A DNA stretch of 36,681 nt from Cryobacterium inferilacus (GCF_019599185.1 NZ_JAIEUL010000015.1:1-36681); one strand, 5' to 3'. Positions 25,490 to 35,530 are shown, counted from the first letter of the stretch. Made by a program: numbers and translations. Notes: generated from the letters alone by a model not told the origin.

Positions 25490-25791
25490 TGGCTACCCCG
25501 ATTCAAAAGGACCCCCGCGACGTCATCATCGCTCCGGTCGTCTCTGAGAAGAGCTACGGCCTGATCGACGAGGGCAAGTACACCTTCATCGTGGACCCGC
25601 GTTCGAACAAGACCGAAATCAAGCTGGCGATCGAGAAGATCTTCAAGGTTGAGGTTGCGTCGATCAACACCATGAACCGCATCGGCAAGACTCGCCGTAC
25701 CAAGTTCGGCATGGGTAAGCGCAAGGACACCAAGCGTGCCATCGTCACGCTCAAGTCCGGTTCCATCGACATCTTCACGGCCGTCGGCTAA
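25489..25791 (+). CDS. rplW: 50S ribosomal protein L23
   Basis: Large-subunit protein at the tunnel exit, the docking site for trigger factor and SRP. It has 100 residues, with [20 protein letters not shown] at the start and [20 protein letters not shown]. It overlaps rplD by one base and is followed by a 25-base gap with GAGGAATAAGAA before rplB. Confidence 0.97.
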   Translation: MATPIQKDPRDVIIAPVVSEKSYGLIDEGKYTFIVDPRSNKTEIKLAIEKIFKVEVASINTMNRIGKTRRTKFGMGKRKDTKRAIVTLKSGSIDIFTAVG

Positions 25792-25816
25792 GCGGCCAGG
25801 ACTAGAGGAATAAGAA

Positions 25817-26656
25817 ATGGCTATTCGTAAGTACAAGCCCACGACCCCCGGTCGTCGCGGTTCATCTGTTGCGGACTTCGCAGAGATCACCCGTTCGACG
25901 CCCGAGAAGTCGCTGCTTCGTCCGCTGTCCAAGACCGGTGGTCGTAACAACCAGGGTCGCATCACGACGCGTCACATCGGTGGTGGCCACAAGCGCCAGT
26001 ACCGCGTGATCGACTTCCGTCGTAACGACAAAGACGGTGTCAACGCCAAGGTCGCTCACATCGAGTACGACCCCAACCGCACGGCGCGCATCGCGCTGCT
26101 GCACTTCATGGACGGCTCCAAGCGCTACATCATCGCGCCGAACAAGCTGAACCAGGGCGACATCGTCGAGTCGGGTGCCGGTGCTGACATCAAGCCCGGC
26201 AACAACCTGCCGCTGAAGAACATCCCCACCGGTACCATCATTCACGCCATCGAGATCCGTCCGGGTGGTGGCGCCAAGCTGGCCCGCTCCGCCGGAGTGT
26301 CGGTTCGCCTGGTCGCGAAGGATGGCATCTACGCCCAGCTGCGCCTGCCGTCCGGAGAAATCCGTAACGTCGACGCCCGCTGCCGCGCCACGATCGGTGA
26401 GGTCGGCAACGCCGAGCAGTCGAACATCAACTGGGGCAAGGCCGGCCGGATGCGCTGGAAAGGCGTTCGCCCGACCGTTCGTGGTGTTGCCATGAACCCG
26501 GTCGACCACCCGCACGGTGGTGGTGAGGGTAAGACGTCCGGTGGACGTCACCCCGTCAGCCCCTGGGGCCAGAAGGAAGGGCGCACCCGCCACCCGAACA
26601 AGGAAAGCGACAAGCTCATTGTTCGTCGCCGTACCGTCGGCAAGAAGCGTAAGTAG
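25817..26656 (+). CDS. rplB: 50S ribosomal protein L2
   Basis: Universal large-subunit protein needed for subunit joining and peptidyl transfer. It is 279 residues long with [20 protein letters not shown] at the start, [20 protein letters not shown] and the C-terminal block [20 protein letters not shown], which carries the conserved His at the catalytic centre. The frame is intact. Confidence 0.98.
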   Translation: MAIRKYKPTTPGRRGSSVADFAEITRSTPEKSLLRPLSKTGGRNNQGRITTRHIGGGHKRQYRVIDFRRNDKDGVNAKVAHIEYDPNRTARIALLHFMDGSKRYIIAPNKLNQGDIVESGAGADIKPGNNLPLKNIPTGTIIHAIEIRPGGGAKLARSAGVSVRLVAKDGIYAQLRLPSGEIRNVDARCRATIGEVGNAEQSNINWGKAGRMRWKGVRPTVRGVAMNPVDHPHGGGEGKTSGGRHPVSPWGQKEGRTRHPNKESDKLIVRRRTVGKKRK

Positions 26657-26665
26657 GAGTAGACG

Positions 26666-26947
26666 ATGCCAAGAAGTCTTAAGAAGGGCCCCTTCGTTGA
26701 CGACCACCTGCTTCGCAAGGTTGTCAAGGCGAATGAAGCCTCAAGCAAGAACGTAATCAAGACCTGGTCGCGCCGTTCGATGATCATCCCCGACATGCTC
26801 GGGCACACCATCGCGGTTCACGACGGTCGCAAGCACATCCCGGTGTTCGTCACCGAGAGCATGGTTGGGCACAAACTCGGTGAGTTTGCTCCCACCCGCA
26901 CCTTCCGTGGTCACGTGAAGGACGACAAGAAGGGTCGTCGCCGCTAA
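26666..26947 (+). CDS. rpsS: 30S ribosomal protein S19
   Basis: Small-subunit head protein that contacts S13 and the A-site tRNA. It has 93 residues: [38 protein letters not shown], and [20 protein letters not shown]. The TAGGAG upstream of the ATG overlaps the rplB stop. Confidence 0.98.
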   Translation: MPRSLKKGPFVDDHLLRKVVKANEASSKNVIKTWSRRSMIIPDMLGHTIAVHDGRKHIPVFVTESMVGHKLGEFAPTRTFRGHVKDDKKGRRR

Positions 26948-26970
26948 CGCGGTGACGTGAAGGAGGAGAA

Positions 26971-27336
26971 ATGGTGGAGTCGATCGCACGCGTGCGTCAC
27001 ATCCGCGTTACCGCCCAGAAGGCCCGTCGCGTTGTCAACCTGATTCGTGGCAAGCAGGCGCATGAAGCGCTGGGAATTCTCAAGTTCGCGCCGCAGGGCG
27101 CGTCCGACCCCGTGTACAAGCTGGTCGAATCGGCCATCGCGAACGCACGGGTCAAGGCCGATGCTGCGAACGAGTTCCTGGACGAACAGGATCTGTTCAT
27201 CTCCCAGGCATTCGTCGACGAGGGCACGACGCTCAAGCGTTTCCAGGCCCGCGCACAGGGTCGCGCATTCCAGATCAAGAAGCGTACGAGCCACATCACT
27301 GTTGTGCTCGCCACTCCTGAGGAGGGTACGAAGTAA
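26971..27336 (+). CDS. rplV: 50S ribosomal protein L22
   Basis: Large-subunit protein whose hairpin lines the exit tunnel, a known macrolide-resistance site. Its 121 residues include [20 protein letters not shown] and [21 protein letters not shown] strong AAGGAGGAG precedes the ATG. It overlaps rpsC by one base (TAATG). Confidence 0.97.
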   Translation: MVESIARVRHIRVTAQKARRVVNLIRGKQAHEALGILKFAPQGASDPVYKLVESAIANARVKADAANEFLDEQDLFISQAFVDEGTTLKRFQARAQGRAFQIKKRTSHITVVLATPEEGTK

Positions 27337-28100
27337 TGGGTCAGAAAGTAAACCCGTATGGCTTCCGTCTGGGAATCACGACCGACCACGTGTCGCGTTG
27401 GTTCTCTGACAGCACGAAGCCGGGCCAGCGTTACAGCGACTTCGTCGCTGAAGACGTCAAGATCCGCCGCCTGTTGAGCACCAGCCTCGACCGCGCCGGC
27501 GTGTCCCGCATCGAGATCGAGCGCACCCGCGATCGTGTCCGTGTCGACATTCACACCGCCCGTCCGGGCATCGTGATCGGTCGTCGCGGCGCGGAAGCAG
27601 AGCGCATCCGGTCCGACCTTGAAAAGCTCACCGCCAAGCAGATCCAGCTGAACATCCTCGAGGTCAAGAACCCCGAGCAGGATGCACAGCTCGTCGCGCA
27701 GGGCATCGCAGAGCAGCTCTCCGCACGTGTGGCTTTCCGCCGCGCGATGCGTAAGGGCCTGCAGGGCGCCCAGCGCGCCGGCGCCAAGGGTGTTCGCATC
27801 CAGGTGTCCGGTCGTCTCGGTGGCGCTGAGATGAGCCGTTCGGAGTTCTACCGCGAAGGCCGTGTGCCGCTGCACACCCTGCGCGCGAACATCGACTACG
27901 GCTTCTACGAAGCCAAGACCACCTTCGGCCGTATCGGCGTGAAGGTCTGGATCTACAAGGGCGACATCACCAACAAGGAACTCGCTCGTGAGCAGGCCAA
28001 CGCTAAGTCGTCCCGCCCCGAGCGTCGTGACGACCGTCCCCGCCGTGCACCTCGTGCAGAGGGCGCGGCTCCGGTTGCAGCAGGAGTTGAGGCTAAATAA
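27336..28100 (+). CDS. rpsC: 30S ribosomal protein S3
   Basis: Small-subunit protein at the mRNA entry site with a KH RNA-binding domain. The protein has 254 residues, somewhat long: [20 protein letters not shown] at the start, the KH motif [20 protein letters not shown], and the C-terminal [20 protein letters not shown]. After [19 protein letters not shown] comes a charged tail typical of actinobacteria. It is followed directly by rplP with a one-base overlap. Confidence 0.97.
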   Translation: MGQKVNPYGFRLGITTDHVSRWFSDSTKPGQRYSDFVAEDVKIRRLLSTSLDRAGVSRIEIERTRDRVRVDIHTARPGIVIGRRGAEAERIRSDLEKLTAKQIQLNILEVKNPEQDAQLVAQGIAEQLSARVAFRRAMRKGLQGAQRAGAKGVRIQVSGRLGGAEMSRSEFYREGRVPLHTLRANIDYGFYEAKTTFGRIGVKVWIYKGDITNKELAREQANAKSSRPERRDDRPRRAPRAEGAAPVAAGVEAK

Positions 28101-28519
28101 TGTTGATTCCCCGCAGAGTCAAGCACCGCAAGCAGCACCACCCGGGCCGTAGCGGCCACGCAACCGGTGGTACCACTGTTTCGTTCGGCGAGTATGGCAT
28201 TCAGGCCCTTACCCCCGCGTACGTGACCAACCGTCAGATCGAGTCCGCTCGTATCGCCATGACGCGTCACATCAAGCGTGGCGGCAAGGTCTGGATCAAC
28301 ATCTACCCGGACCGCCCGCTGACCAAGAAGCCCGCCGAAACCCGCATGGGTTCCGGTAAGGGTTCGGTCGAGTGGTGGGTCGCGAACGTCAAGCCGGGCC
28401 GCGTGCTCTTCGAGCTTTCCGGTGTCTCTGACACCGTTGCTCGCGAAGCGCTCACCCGCGCAATTCACAAGCTGCCCCTCAAGGCACGCATCATCAAGCG
28501 CGAGGAGGGCGACGCATAA
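28100..28519 (+). CDS. rplP: 50S ribosomal protein L16
   Basis: Large-subunit protein that organises the A-site tRNA region. Its 139 residues begin [20 protein letters not shown] and contain [20 protein letters not shown]. Full length and intact. Its stop overlaps the rpmC start (TAATG). Confidence 0.98.
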   Translation: MLIPRRVKHRKQHHPGRSGHATGGTTVSFGEYGIQALTPAYVTNRQIESARIAMTRHIKRGGKVWINIYPDRPLTKKPAETRMGSGKGSVEWWVANVKPGRVLFELSGVSDTVAREALTRAIHKLPLKARIIKREEGDA

Positions 28520-28857
28520 TGGCGATCGGATCCAAGGAGCTCGCCTCAGTCGAGCTCGACACCTTTGAAAACGAACGACTGTTCGACGAGCTGAAGAAGG
28601 CCAAGGAAGAGCTGTTCAACCTGCGCTTCCAGTCGGCCACCGGTCAGCTCGAAAGCCACGGCCGCCTCCGCGCGGTCAAGCGGGACATCGCACGCATCTA
28701 CACGGTTCTCCGTGAGCGCGAGCTGGGCATTCGTGCCACTCCCGTCGCAGTCGAGGCCCCGGCCAAGGCTGAGAAGAAGACGACCAAGAAGGCCAAGGCC
28801 AAGGACGCATCCACGGATGCTCCCGAGGCTGACGCCGTCGAGACGAAGGAGGCCTAA
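28519..28857 (+). CDS. rpmC: 50S ribosomal protein L29 with long C-terminal tail
   Basis: Large-subunit protein near the tunnel exit. The standard helical hairpin occupies residues ~7-72 ([40 protein letters not shown]). Residues 73-112 are an Ala/Lys/Glu-rich tail ([20 protein letters not shown]), so the protein is longer than the usual 60-75 residues. No frameshift is involved, as the frame runs straight to a stop two bases before rpsQ. Confidence 0.95.
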   Translation: MAIGSKELASVELDTFENERLFDELKKAKEELFNLRFQSATGQLESHGRLRAVKRDIARIYTVLRERELGIRATPVAVEAPAKAEKKTTKKAKAKDASTDAPEADAVETKEA

Positions 28858-28859
28858 TC

Positions 28860-29153
28860 ATGGCGAAGACTGACGAAACGGTCGTTCCCGCCGAGGCTCT
28901 CGTGCGCGGCTACCGCAAGACGATGCGTGGCTACGTCACCAGCGACAAGATGGACAAGACCATCGTCGTTGAGGTCGAAGACCGCGTGAAGCACCCCCTG
29001 TACGGCAAGGTCATCCGCCGTACGTCCAAGCTGAAGGTTCACGACGAGGCGAACACCGCCGGCGTCGGCGACCTGGTCCTGATCAGTGAAACTCGTCCGC
29101 TGAGCGCTACCAAGCGCTTCCGCCTGGTCGAGATTCTCGAGAAGGCCAAGTAA
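28860..29153 (+). CDS. rpsQ: 30S ribosomal protein S17
   Basis: Primary 16S rRNA-binding protein with an OB fold. It has 97 residues: [40 protein letters not shown] and [20 protein letters not shown]. Its stop codon lies inside a perfect inverted repeat (29147-29170), which separates the S10 block from rplN. Confidence 0.97.
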   Translation: MAKTDETVVPAEALVRGYRKTMRGYVTSDKMDKTIVVEVEDRVKHPLYGKVIRRTSKLKVHDEANTAGVGDLVLISETRPLSATKRFRLVEILEKAK

Positions 29154-29170
29154 GCCTCGCGGCTTACTTG
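29147..29170 (+). terminator. Hairpin at the rpsQ/rplN junction
   Basis: CAAGTAAGC (29147-29155) and GCTTACTTG (29162-29170) are perfectly complementary around a CTCGCG loop. The rpsQ stop TAA lies in the first arm and the rplN ribosome-binding site starts six bases after the second. There is no T run, so attenuation, RNA processing or stability are as likely as termination. Confidence 0.5.
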
Positions 29171-29187
29171 ATAGAAGGAGTTAGAAA

Positions 29188-29556
29188 GTGCTTCAGCAAG
29201 AATCACGACTCAAAGTTGCCGACAACACCGGTGCCAAGGTCCTGTTGACGATCCGTGTTCTCGGTGGCTCCGGCCGTCGTTACGCCGGACTGGGCGACGT
29301 CATCGTCGCCACCGTCAAGGACGCCATCCCGGGCGGCAACGTCAAGAAGGGTGACGTCGTCAAAGCCGTCATCGTTCGCGTCAAAAAGCAGACCCGTCGT
29401 CCAGACGGCTCGTACATCAAGTTCGATGAGAACGCCGCAGTGATCTTGAAGGCTGACGGAGACCCTCGCGGTACCCGTATCTTCGGACCGGTCGGTCGCG
29501 AACTCCGCGACAAGAAGTTCATGAAGATCATTTCGTTGGCACCGGAGGTTATCTAA
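29188..29556 (+). CDS. rplN: 50S ribosomal protein L14
   Basis: Large-subunit protein at the subunit interface; a binding site for RsfS. Its 122 residues start at GTG with AAGGAG upstream: [20 protein letters not shown], and the conserved [20 protein letters not shown] and [20 protein letters not shown]. It is the first gene of the spc part and follows the rpsQ hairpin. Confidence 0.98.
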   Translation: MLQQESRLKVADNTGAKVLLTIRVLGGSGRRYAGLGDVIVATVKDAIPGGNVKKGDVVKAVIVRVKKQTRRPDGSYIKFDENAAVILKADGDPRGTRIFGPVGRELRDKKFMKIISLAPEVI

Positions 29557-29559
29557 ATC

Positions 29560-29919
29560 ATGGCCAGAATCAAGAAGGGTGACCTCGTAGAGGTCATCAC
29601 CGGCCGCACCCAGGCTCGCGGCGGAGACCGTGGCAAGCAGGGGCGCGTGCTCGAGGTACAGGTTGAGAAGAACCGCGTACTCGTCGAGGGCATCAACTTC
29701 GTCAAGAAGCATGTCCGCGTCGGCCAGACCCAGCGGGGCTCCAAGACCGGCGGTATCGAGACTGTGGAAGCTTCGATTCACGCTTCCAACGTCGCGCTCG
29801 TCGACCCGGAGACCAAGAAGCCGACTCGCGTCGGTTTCCGCCTCGAAGAGGTAACGAAGGACGGCGTCACCAAGACGGTCCGCGTTCGTTACGCCAAGAA
29901 GTCAGGTAAGGACCTCTAA
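29560..29919 (+). CDS. rplX: 50S ribosomal protein L24
   Basis: Assembly-initiating large-subunit protein with a KOW motif. It has 119 residues: [20 protein letters not shown], then [20 protein letters not shown] and [20 protein letters not shown]. It overlaps rplE by one base. Confidence 0.97.
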   Translation: MARIKKGDLVEVITGRTQARGGDRGKQGRVLEVQVEKNRVLVEGINFVKKHVRVGQTQRGSKTGGIETVEASIHASNVALVDPETKKPTRVGFRLEEVTKDGVTKTVRVRYAKKSGKDL

Positions 29920-30512
29920 TGACTGACACCACCACTGAGGCCACCAAGCCTGTCGTGCTGCCGCGTCTCAAGCAGAAGTACCGCGACGAGATCTCCCTGC
30001 AGCTCGCCAAGGACCTGGGCTTCACCAACGTCCACCAGGTACCCAACCTGACGAAGATCATCGTCAACATGGGTGTCGGCGAGGCAGCACGCGACGGCAA
30101 GATCATGGATGGCGCCGTCGCCGACCTCACCAAGATCACCGGCCAGAAGCCGCAGGTCACCAAGGCACGCAAGTCCATCGCGCAGTTCAAACTGCGTGAA
30201 GGACAGCCCATTGGCACGCACGTCACACTTCGTGGCGACCGCATGTGGGAGTTCCTCGACCGGTTGCTCAGCCTCGCCCTGCCCCGTATCCGCGACTTCC
30301 GCGGCCTCTCGGACCAGCAGTTCGACGGCGCCGGCAACTACACCTTCGGTCTCACGGAACAGGTTATGTTCCACGAGATCGACCAGGACCGGATCGACCG
30401 TGTTCGCGGTATGGACATCACCGTTGTGACGACCGCCAAGAACAACGACGAAGGCCGCGCGCTGCTCAAGGCGCTGGGCTTCCCGTTCAAGACGGCCGAG
30501 AACTCCAAGTAG
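29919..30512 (+). CDS. rplE: 50S ribosomal protein L5
   Basis: Binds 5S rRNA and contacts the P-site tRNA. The protein has 197 residues: [40 protein letters not shown] and [20 protein letters not shown]. It is followed not by an S14 gene, as in many actinobacteria, but by a strong hairpin and then rpsH. Confidence 0.98.
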   Translation: MTDTTTEATKPVVLPRLKQKYRDEISLQLAKDLGFTNVHQVPNLTKIIVNMGVGEAARDGKIMDGAVADLTKITGQKPQVTKARKSIAQFKLREGQPIGTHVTLRGDRMWEFLDRLLSLALPRIRDFRGLSDQQFDGAGNYTFGLTEQVMFHEIDQDRIDRVRGMDITVVTTAKNNDEGRALLKALGFPFKTAENSK

Positions 30513-30521
30513 ATTTACCCT

Positions 30522-30549
30522 AGGGGGCCGAACAACCGTTCGGCCCCCT
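30522..30549 (+). terminator. Strong GC-rich hairpin between rplE and rpsH
   Basis: AGGGGGCCGAAC (30522-30533) pairs perfectly over 12 bases with GTTCGGCCCCCT (30538-30549) around an AACC loop. It starts ten bases after the rplE stop. No T run follows. It is a likely terminator, attenuator or mRNA-stability element inside the operon. Confidence 0.65.
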
Positions 30550-30613
30550 CCACCACCACAGGTCGTCATCCGTGTAACGGGTGAACGAAACCAGGCGAGA
30601 AAGGCACCACAAA

Positions 30614-31012
30614 ATGACAATGACAGATCCGGTCGCAGATATGCTGACCAGACTGCGCAACGCTAACTCGGCGTACCACGACACAGTGTCGATGCCGCAC
30701 AGCAAGCTCAAAGCGCACATCGCAGACATCCTCAAGGCACAGGGTTACATCTCTGCCTGGGATGTCAAGGATGCAGAGGTCGGAAAGACCCTCACGCTGA
30801 ACCTCAAGTTCGGCCCCAACCGCGAGCGTTCCATCGTCGGCATCAAGCGGGTTTCCAAGCCCGGCCTGCGCGTGTACGCAAAGTCGACTGAGATCCCCAC
30901 GGTTCTCGGCGGCCTCGGCGTTGCCATCCTGTCCACCTCCAGCGGTCTGCTCACCGACCGCCAGGCTGAGAAGAAGGGCGTAGGCGGAGAAGTTCTCGCC
31001 TACGTGTGGTAG
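30614..31012 (+). CDS. rpsH: 30S ribosomal protein S8
   Basis: Primary 16S rRNA-binding protein, translational repressor of the spc operon in E. coli. It has 132 residues from the ATG at 30614; an upstream in-frame ATG at 30581 would add a non-family leader, and GAAAGG precedes 30614. Motifs: [40 protein letters not shown] and the C-terminal GGEVLAYVW. Confidence 0.97.
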   Translation: MTMTDPVADMLTRLRNANSAYHDTVSMPHSKLKAHIADILKAQGYISAWDVKDAEVGKTLTLNLKFGPNRERSIVGIKRVSKPGLRVYAKSTEIPTVLGGLGVAILSTSSGLLTDRQAEKKGVGGEVLAYVW

Positions 31013-31018
31013 CCGACA

Positions 31019-31555
31019 ATGTCACGTATTGGAAGACTTCCGATCGAGATCCCCGCTGGGGTCACGGTCGAAGCTAACGGCCAGGCCGTTAGCGTCAAGG
31101 GTCCGAAGGGTGAGCTCGCGCTCACCGTCGCGAACCCCATCGAGGTTCAGGTCACCGATGGCCAGGTTCTGGTCACGCGTCCCGACGACGAGCGCAACTC
31201 GCGTTCGCTGCACGGACTGACCCGCACCCTGATCGCCAACCAGATCATCGGCGTCACCGTGGGTTACACCAAGGGACTCGAGATCGTCGGTACCGGTTAC
31301 CGCGTCGCTCAGAAGGGCACCTCGGTTGAGTTCGCCCTGGGCTTCTCGCACCCGGTCGTCATCGAACCGCCGGTGGGTATCTCCCTGATCGTTGAGGGCG
31401 TCAACCGCCTCACGGTCAGCGGTATCGACAAGCAGGCGGTCGGCGAGGTCGCCGCCAACATCCGTAAGATTCGTAAGCCTGAGCCCTACAAGGGCAAGGG
31501 TGTGCGTTACGCCGGCGAGATTGTTCGCCGCAAGGCCGGAAAGAGTGGTAAGTAA
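31019..31555 (+). CDS. rplF: 50S ribosomal protein L6
   Basis: Large-subunit protein near the factor-binding site. Its 178 residues are complete: [20 protein letters not shown] at the start, [20 protein letters not shown] and the C-terminal [20 protein letters not shown]. It starts 6 bases after rpsH. Confidence 0.98.
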   Translation: MSRIGRLPIEIPAGVTVEANGQAVSVKGPKGELALTVANPIEVQVTDGQVLVTRPDDERNSRSLHGLTRTLIANQIIGVTVGYTKGLEIVGTGYRVAQKGTSVEFALGFSHPVVIEPPVGISLIVEGVNRLTVSGIDKQAVGEVAANIRKIRKPEPYKGKGVRYAGEIVRRKAGKSGK

Positions 31556-31557
31556 CC

Positions 31558-31929
31558 ATGGGTCTCGGAACTAGAGGAAAAAGCAAGTCGGCTGCCCGCG
31601 GACGCAGGCACGCACGTCTTCGCAAGAAGATCGAGGGGACTGCGCTTCGTCCGCGTCTCGTCGTCACCCGTTCAGCTCGCCACGTATTCGTGCAGGTCGT
31701 TGACGACAGCAAGGGTTTCACCCTCGCGTCGGCGTCGACTCTCGAAACCGGTCTGCGCACCTTCGATGGTGACAAGACCGCCAAGGCGCACAAGGTTGGC
31801 GAACTCGTCGCAGAGCGCGCGAAGGCCGCCGGTATTGAAGCCGTCGTATTTGACCGTGGTGGCAGCAAGTACGCAGGACGCGTCGCAGCCATCGCCGAAG
31901 GAGCCCGAAAGGGAGGGTTGGACCTGTGA
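31558..31929 (+). CDS. rplR: 50S ribosomal protein L18
   Basis: 5S rRNA-binding protein of the central protuberance. It has 123 residues: [20 protein letters not shown], then [20 protein letters not shown] and [20 protein letters not shown]. Its stop overlaps the rpsE GTG (GTGA). Confidence 0.98.
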   Translation: MGLGTRGKSKSAARGRRHARLRKKIEGTALRPRLVVTRSARHVFVQVVDDSKGFTLASASTLETGLRTFDGDKTAKAHKVGELVAERAKAAGIEAVVFDRGGSKYAGRVAAIAEGARKGGLDL

Positions 31930-32639
31930 GCACTGAATCCAGTAGCACCGCAGCAGCGAAGGAAGCAGACGTCGTCACCGAGGTTCCGGTGGAAACCGCA
32001 GCTTCGACTACGCCGCCGCAGAACGAGCCTCGTGAGGCTCGTCGTGGAGGCCGTGAGCGCAGCCCGAACCGTGAGCGCGGAAGCCGTGACGCCGAGAAGA
32101 GCCAGTTCCTCGAGCGCGTCGTCACGATCAACCGTGTTTCCAAGGTGGTCAAGGGTGGTCGTCGCTTCAGCTTCACCGCTCTGGTCGTCGTCGGAGACGG
32201 CAACGGCCTGGTCGGCGTCGGATACGGCAAGGCCAAGGAAGTCCCGACAGCCATCAGCAAGGGCGTCGAGGAAGCGAAGAAGAACTTCTTCCGCGTTCCC
32301 CGCGTCGGCCTGACCATCCCGCACCCCGTGCAGGGTGAGGCAGCTGCCGGAGTCGTTCTTCTCCGTCCGGCCGCAGCAGGTACCGGTGTTATCGCCGGTG
32401 GCCCGGTGCGCGCCGTACTGGAATGCGCCGGCATCCACGACGTGCTGAGCAAGTCGCTCGGTTCGTCGAACACCATCAACATCGTGCACGCCACGGTGGA
32501 GGCCCTGAAGCAGCTCGAAGAGCCGCGTGCAGTTGCGGCTCGCCGTGGCCTTTCCTACGAAGACGTTGCTCCGGCACGTTTTCTGCGTGCCGACGCGGCT
32601 GCAGCAGCAGCCGCCGCAAGCGCGAAGGCAGGTGCCTAA
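31926..32639 (+). CDS. rpsE: 30S ribosomal protein S5
   Basis: Small-subunit protein important for decoding accuracy. The protein has 237 residues because of a ~57-residue N-terminal extension, acidic/Thr-rich first and then Arg-rich ([20 protein letters not shown]). The double-stranded RNA-binding core begins at [20 protein letters not shown], with [20 protein letters not shown]. The GTG start overlaps rplR; GTG at 31926 is the coupled start. Actinobacterial S5 proteins are commonly extended in this way. Confidence 0.96.
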   Translation: MSTESSSTAAAKEADVVTEVPVETAASTTPPQNEPREARRGGRERSPNRERGSRDAEKSQFLERVVTINRVSKVVKGGRRFSFTALVVVGDGNGLVGVGYGKAKEVPTAISKGVEEAKKNFFRVPRVGLTIPHPVQGEAAAGVVLLRPAAAGTGVIAGGPVRAVLECAGIHDVLSKSLGSSNTINIVHATVEALKQLEEPRAVAARRGLSYEDVAPARFLRADAAAAAAAASAKAGA

Positions 32640-32821
32640 TGGCTCAGCTGAAGATTACGCAGATCAAGTCCAAAATTAGTGAGAAGCAGAACCAGCGCGA
32701 CACTCTTCGCAGCCTGGGCCTGCGTCGCATTGGCGCCGTCACCATCCGCGAGGACAACTCGCAGAACCGTGGCTACGTCAACACCGTTGCTCACCTTGTG
32801 AAGGTCGAGGAGATTGACTAA
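32639..32821 (+). CDS. rpmD: 50S ribosomal protein L30
   Basis: Small large-subunit protein, 60 residues: [40 protein letters not shown] and [18 protein letters not shown]. The ATG overlaps the rpsE stop by one base (TAATG), and its own stop overlaps rplO the same way. An upstream in-frame start would lie in rpsE and is rejected. Confidence 0.97.
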   Translation: MAQLKITQIKSKISEKQNQRDTLRSLGLRRIGAVTIREDNSQNRGYVNTVAHLVKVEEID

Positions 32822-33423
32822 TGGCTGACGAGAAGGAAGCTACCACCAAGGCAGCAACCAAGCCCGCCGCTAAGAAGGCCGCCGCCCCCAAGGCGACGAC
32901 CACGAAGGCTGCAGCAGCCAAGGCTCCGGCCAAGACTGTTGCCGCCAAGAAGGCCGCTACGCCGGTTGTTCCCACCGAGGTTCGTCCGCAGGTTCTGAAG
33001 GTGCACCACCTTCGTCCCGCGCCCGGATCGAAGAAGGACAAGCAGCGCGTTGGCCGTGGTGAAGGATCCAAGGGTAAGACCGCGGGTCGTGGAACCAAGG
33101 GCACGAAGGCGCGCTACACCGTGCGCATCGGCTTCGAGGGTGGGCAGATGCCTCTGCACATGCGTACCCCGAAGCTGCGCGGGTTCAAGAACCCGTTCCG
33201 CGTCGAGTACCAGGTTGTCAACCTGGAGCGCCTCGCCGAGCTGTACCCGACCGGCGGCGATGTAACCATCGCTTCGCTGGTCGCCAAGGGCGCAGTTCGC
33301 GACAACGAGAAGGTCAAGGTTCTCGGCAATGGTGACATTGCGGTTAAGCTGACTGTTGCAGTCGATAAGGTCTCCCGCTCAGCAGAGCAGAAGATCGTCG
33401 CAGCAGGTGGCTCGATCAAGTAG
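32821..33423 (+). CDS. rplO: 50S ribosomal protein L15 with Ala/Lys-rich N-terminal extension
   Basis: Late-assembly large-subunit protein. The canonical domain begins near residue 59 ([40 protein letters not shown]) and ends at [13 protein letters not shown]. It is preceded by about 55 residues of Ala/Lys/Thr repeats ([20 protein letters not shown]) that look like histone-H1 or HU tails. Total length is 200, against about 145-150 usual. The ATG overlapping rpmD is the only convincing start. Confidence 0.95.
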   Translation: MADEKEATTKAATKPAAKKAAAPKATTTKAAAAKAPAKTVAAKKAATPVVPTEVRPQVLKVHHLRPAPGSKKDKQRVGRGEGSKGKTAGRGTKGTKARYTVRIGFEGGQMPLHMRTPKLRGFKNPFRVEYQVVNLERLAELYPTGGDVTIASLVAKGAVRDNEKVKVLGNGDIAVKLTVAVDKVSRSAEQKIVAAGGSIK

Positions 33424-33441
33424 TAAGACCGTAGACGAGAT

Positions 33442-33497
33442 CGAGCTTGTCGAGCCTGCTCAGCGACTAATGCGCTGATGCTGACTCGGCAAGCTCG
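33442..33497 (+). repeat. Hairpin built from the dispersed repeat, between rplO and secY
   Basis: CGAGCTTGTCGAG (33442-33454) pairs with CTCGGCAAGCTCG (33485-33497) with one G-U pair, and the loop contains a TCAGCG/CGCTGA stem. The arms resemble the repeat found before rpsJ and after map. A T-rich stretch (GTTCTTTGTT) follows, so it could act as an attenuator before secY. Confidence 0.6.
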
Positions 33498-33524
33498 TTC
33501 TTTGTTACTAACTGGAGGCCTTTT

Positions 33525-34847
33525 TTGTTTAGCGCCATTGCGCGGATATTCCGCACACCGGACCTTCGTAAGAAGATCGGGTTCACCCTGGGCATCGTCG
33601 CCCTGTTCCGACTGGGCTCGTTCATCCCCGCCCCGTTCGTGGACTTCGGCAACGTGCAAGCCTGTCTTGCAGCGAACCAGGGAACGAGGGGCCTCTACGA
33701 GCTCGTGAACCTGTTCAGCGGTGGCGCCCTGCTGCAGCTGTCCGTCTTCGCGCTGGGGATCATGCCGTACATCACGGCCTCCATCATCGTGCAGCTGCTG
33801 CGCGTGGTGATTCCCCACTTTGAAACCCTGTACAAGGAGGGTGCGGCCGGCCAGTCCAAGCTCACCCAGTACACCCGTTACCTCACCATCGCCCTCGGCA
33901 TCCTGCAGTCGACGACCCTGATCACGGTGGCCCGCAGCGGCGCCCTGTTCGGCACGTCCGCCTCCTCCGAGTGCTCGCAGCTGCTCACCAACGACGCCTG
34001 GTACGCCATCATGCTGATGGTCATCACCATGACCGCCGGAACCGGCGTCATCATGTGGATGGGTGAGATGATCACCGAGCGCGGCATCGGCAACGGCATG
34101 TCGCTGCTGATCTTCACGTCCATCGCCTCGCTGTTCCCCGGCTCGCTGACCTCCATCCTGCAGACCCAGGGCCTCAACGTCTTCGTCATCGTGCTCGCGA
34201 TCGGCCTCGTGGTCGTCGCGGGCGTGGTCTTCGTCGAACAGTCGCAGCGGCGCATCCCGGTGCAGTACGCCAAGCGCATGGTCGGCCGCCGCACCTACGG
34301 CGGCAACAACACGTACATCCCGATCAAGGTGAACATGGCCGGCGTTGTGCCCGTCATCTTCGCGTCATCGCTGCTGTACCTGCCGGCCCTGATCGCCCAG
34401 TTCAACCAGCCCGCCGCCGGCGAGACGCCGCAGGCCTGGGTCACCTGGGTCACCAACAACCTCACCCAGGGCAGCCACCCGCTCTACATGGCGTTCTACT
34501 TCCTGCTCATCGTGGGCTTCACCTACTTCTACGTCGCGATCACCTTCAACCCCGAAGAGGTCGCAGACAACATGAAGAAGTACGGCGGGTTCATCCCCGG
34601 CATCCGTGCCGGCCGGCCCACCGCCGAGTACCTCGACTACGTGCTCACCCGGGTGACGCTGCCCGGTGCGCTCTACCTCGGCCTCATCGCGCTCATCCCG
34701 CTGATCGCCTTCTCGGTGATCGGTGCCGACCAGAACTTCCCGTTCGGTGGCGCCAGCATCCTGATCATCGTCGGTGTCGGGCTCGAGACGGTCAAGCAGA
34801 TCGACTCGCAGCTGCAGCAGCGGCACTACGAAGGGCTTCTCCGATGA
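33525..34847 (+). CDS. secY: Protein translocase subunit SecY
   Basis: Core channel of the Sec translocon in the cytoplasmic membrane. The 440-residue protein has ten membrane helices; family sequences are [56 protein letters not shown] and the cytoplasmic loop [20 protein letters not shown]. The start is TTG at 33525, seven bases after a strong GGAGG. No ATG or GTG fits the N-terminus. Its stop overlaps the adk ATG (ATGA). Confidence 0.97.
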   Translation: MFSAIARIFRTPDLRKKIGFTLGIVALFRLGSFIPAPFVDFGNVQACLAANQGTRGLYELVNLFSGGALLQLSVFALGIMPYITASIIVQLLRVVIPHFETLYKEGAAGQSKLTQYTRYLTIALGILQSTTLITVARSGALFGTSASSECSQLLTNDAWYAIMLMVITMTAGTGVIMWMGEMITERGIGNGMSLLIFTSIASLFPGSLTSILQTQGLNVFVIVLAIGLVVVAGVVFVEQSQRRIPVQYAKRMVGRRTYGGNNTYIPIKVNMAGVVPVIFASSLLYLPALIAQFNQPAAGETPQAWVTWVTNNLTQGSHPLYMAFYFLLIVGFTYFYVAITFNPEEVADNMKKYGGFIPGIRAGRPTAEYLDYVLTRVTLPGALYLGLIALIPLIAFSVIGADQNFPFGGASILIIVGVGLETVKQIDSQLQQRHYEGLLR

Positions 34848-35458
34848 CCCGTCTTCTCGTGATCGGCCCGCCCGGCGCCGGCAAGGGCACCCAGGCCGTG
34901 CGTCTGGCCGAAGCCTTCGGCATCCCGGCGATCTCCACCGGCGACATCTTCCGTCACAACGTGAAGAACGAAACCGAGCTGGGCCTGCAGGTCAAGGAGT
35001 TTATCGAGGCCGGCAAGTACGTGCCGGACTCGCTCACCAACGCGATCGTCGCCGACCGGTTGCAAGAAGCGGATGCCGCGCAGGGCTTTCTGCTCGACGG
35101 CTACCCGCGCACGACCGAGCAGGTGCTCGAACTCGACCGTCTGCTCGACGCCGAGGGCACCTCGCTCGACGCCGTGGTGCAGATCGTCGCCGACACCGAT
35201 GAGGTCGTCGCCCGGCTGCTCAAGCGGGCCGCCGAGCAGGGCCGCGCCGATGACACCGCCGAGGTCATCCGGCACCGCCTCGACGTCTACTCCGAGCAGA
35301 CCGCTCCGCTGATCGATCTGTACGACCAGCGCGGCGTCGTCGTCACCGTCGACGGCCTCGGCGCCGTCGACCAGGTCACCGACCGCATCGTGGCGGCACT
35401 GGCCGAGCGCGGACTGCACGCGGTCGGTCCGACCGACGCCGTGGCGACATCCGCCTAG
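34844..35458 (+). CDS. adk: Adenylate kinase
   Basis: Cytoplasmic enzyme converting ATP + AMP to 2 ADP. It has 204 residues: P-loop [10 protein letters not shown] (residues ~7-16), [11 protein letters not shown], the LLDGYPRT motif in the CORE, and the short LID variant without zinc Cys residues, as usual in actinobacteria. Translationally coupled to secY by the ATGA overlap. Confidence 0.97.
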   Translation: MTRLLVIGPPGAGKGTQAVRLAEAFGIPAISTGDIFRHNVKNETELGLQVKEFIEAGKYVPDSLTNAIVADRLQEADAAQGFLLDGYPRTTEQVLELDRLLDAEGTSLDAVVQIVADTDEVVARLLKRAAEQGRADDTAEVIRHRLDVYSEQTAPLIDLYDQRGVVVTVDGLGAVDQVTDRIVAALAERGLHAVGPTDAVATSA

Positions 35459-35471
35459 ATTTGCTGTGATG

Positions 35472-35495
35472 GGGCGCCGGCCACGGTCGGCGCCC
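35472..35495 (+). terminator. Hairpin after adk
   Basis: GGGCGCCG (35472-35479) pairs with CGGCGCCC (35488-35495). It starts 13 bases after the adk stop. It may reduce read-through into map. Confidence 0.55.
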
Positions 35496-35504
35496 GCTTC
35501 ACCC

Positions 35505-35530
35505 GGGCACCAGCGCATGCGCCGGTGCCC
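35505..35530 (+). terminator. Second hairpin between adk and map
   Basis: GGGCACC (35505-35511) pairs with GGTGCCC (35524-35530), and the loop holds the palindrome GCGCATGCGC. Together with the previous hairpin it makes a tandem structure before map. Confidence 0.5.

Noticed and set aside
31416..32489. Minus-strand open frame of 357 codons opposite rplR and rpsE
   Set aside because: Antisense shadow of ribosomal genes with low-complexity composition and no recognisable domain.
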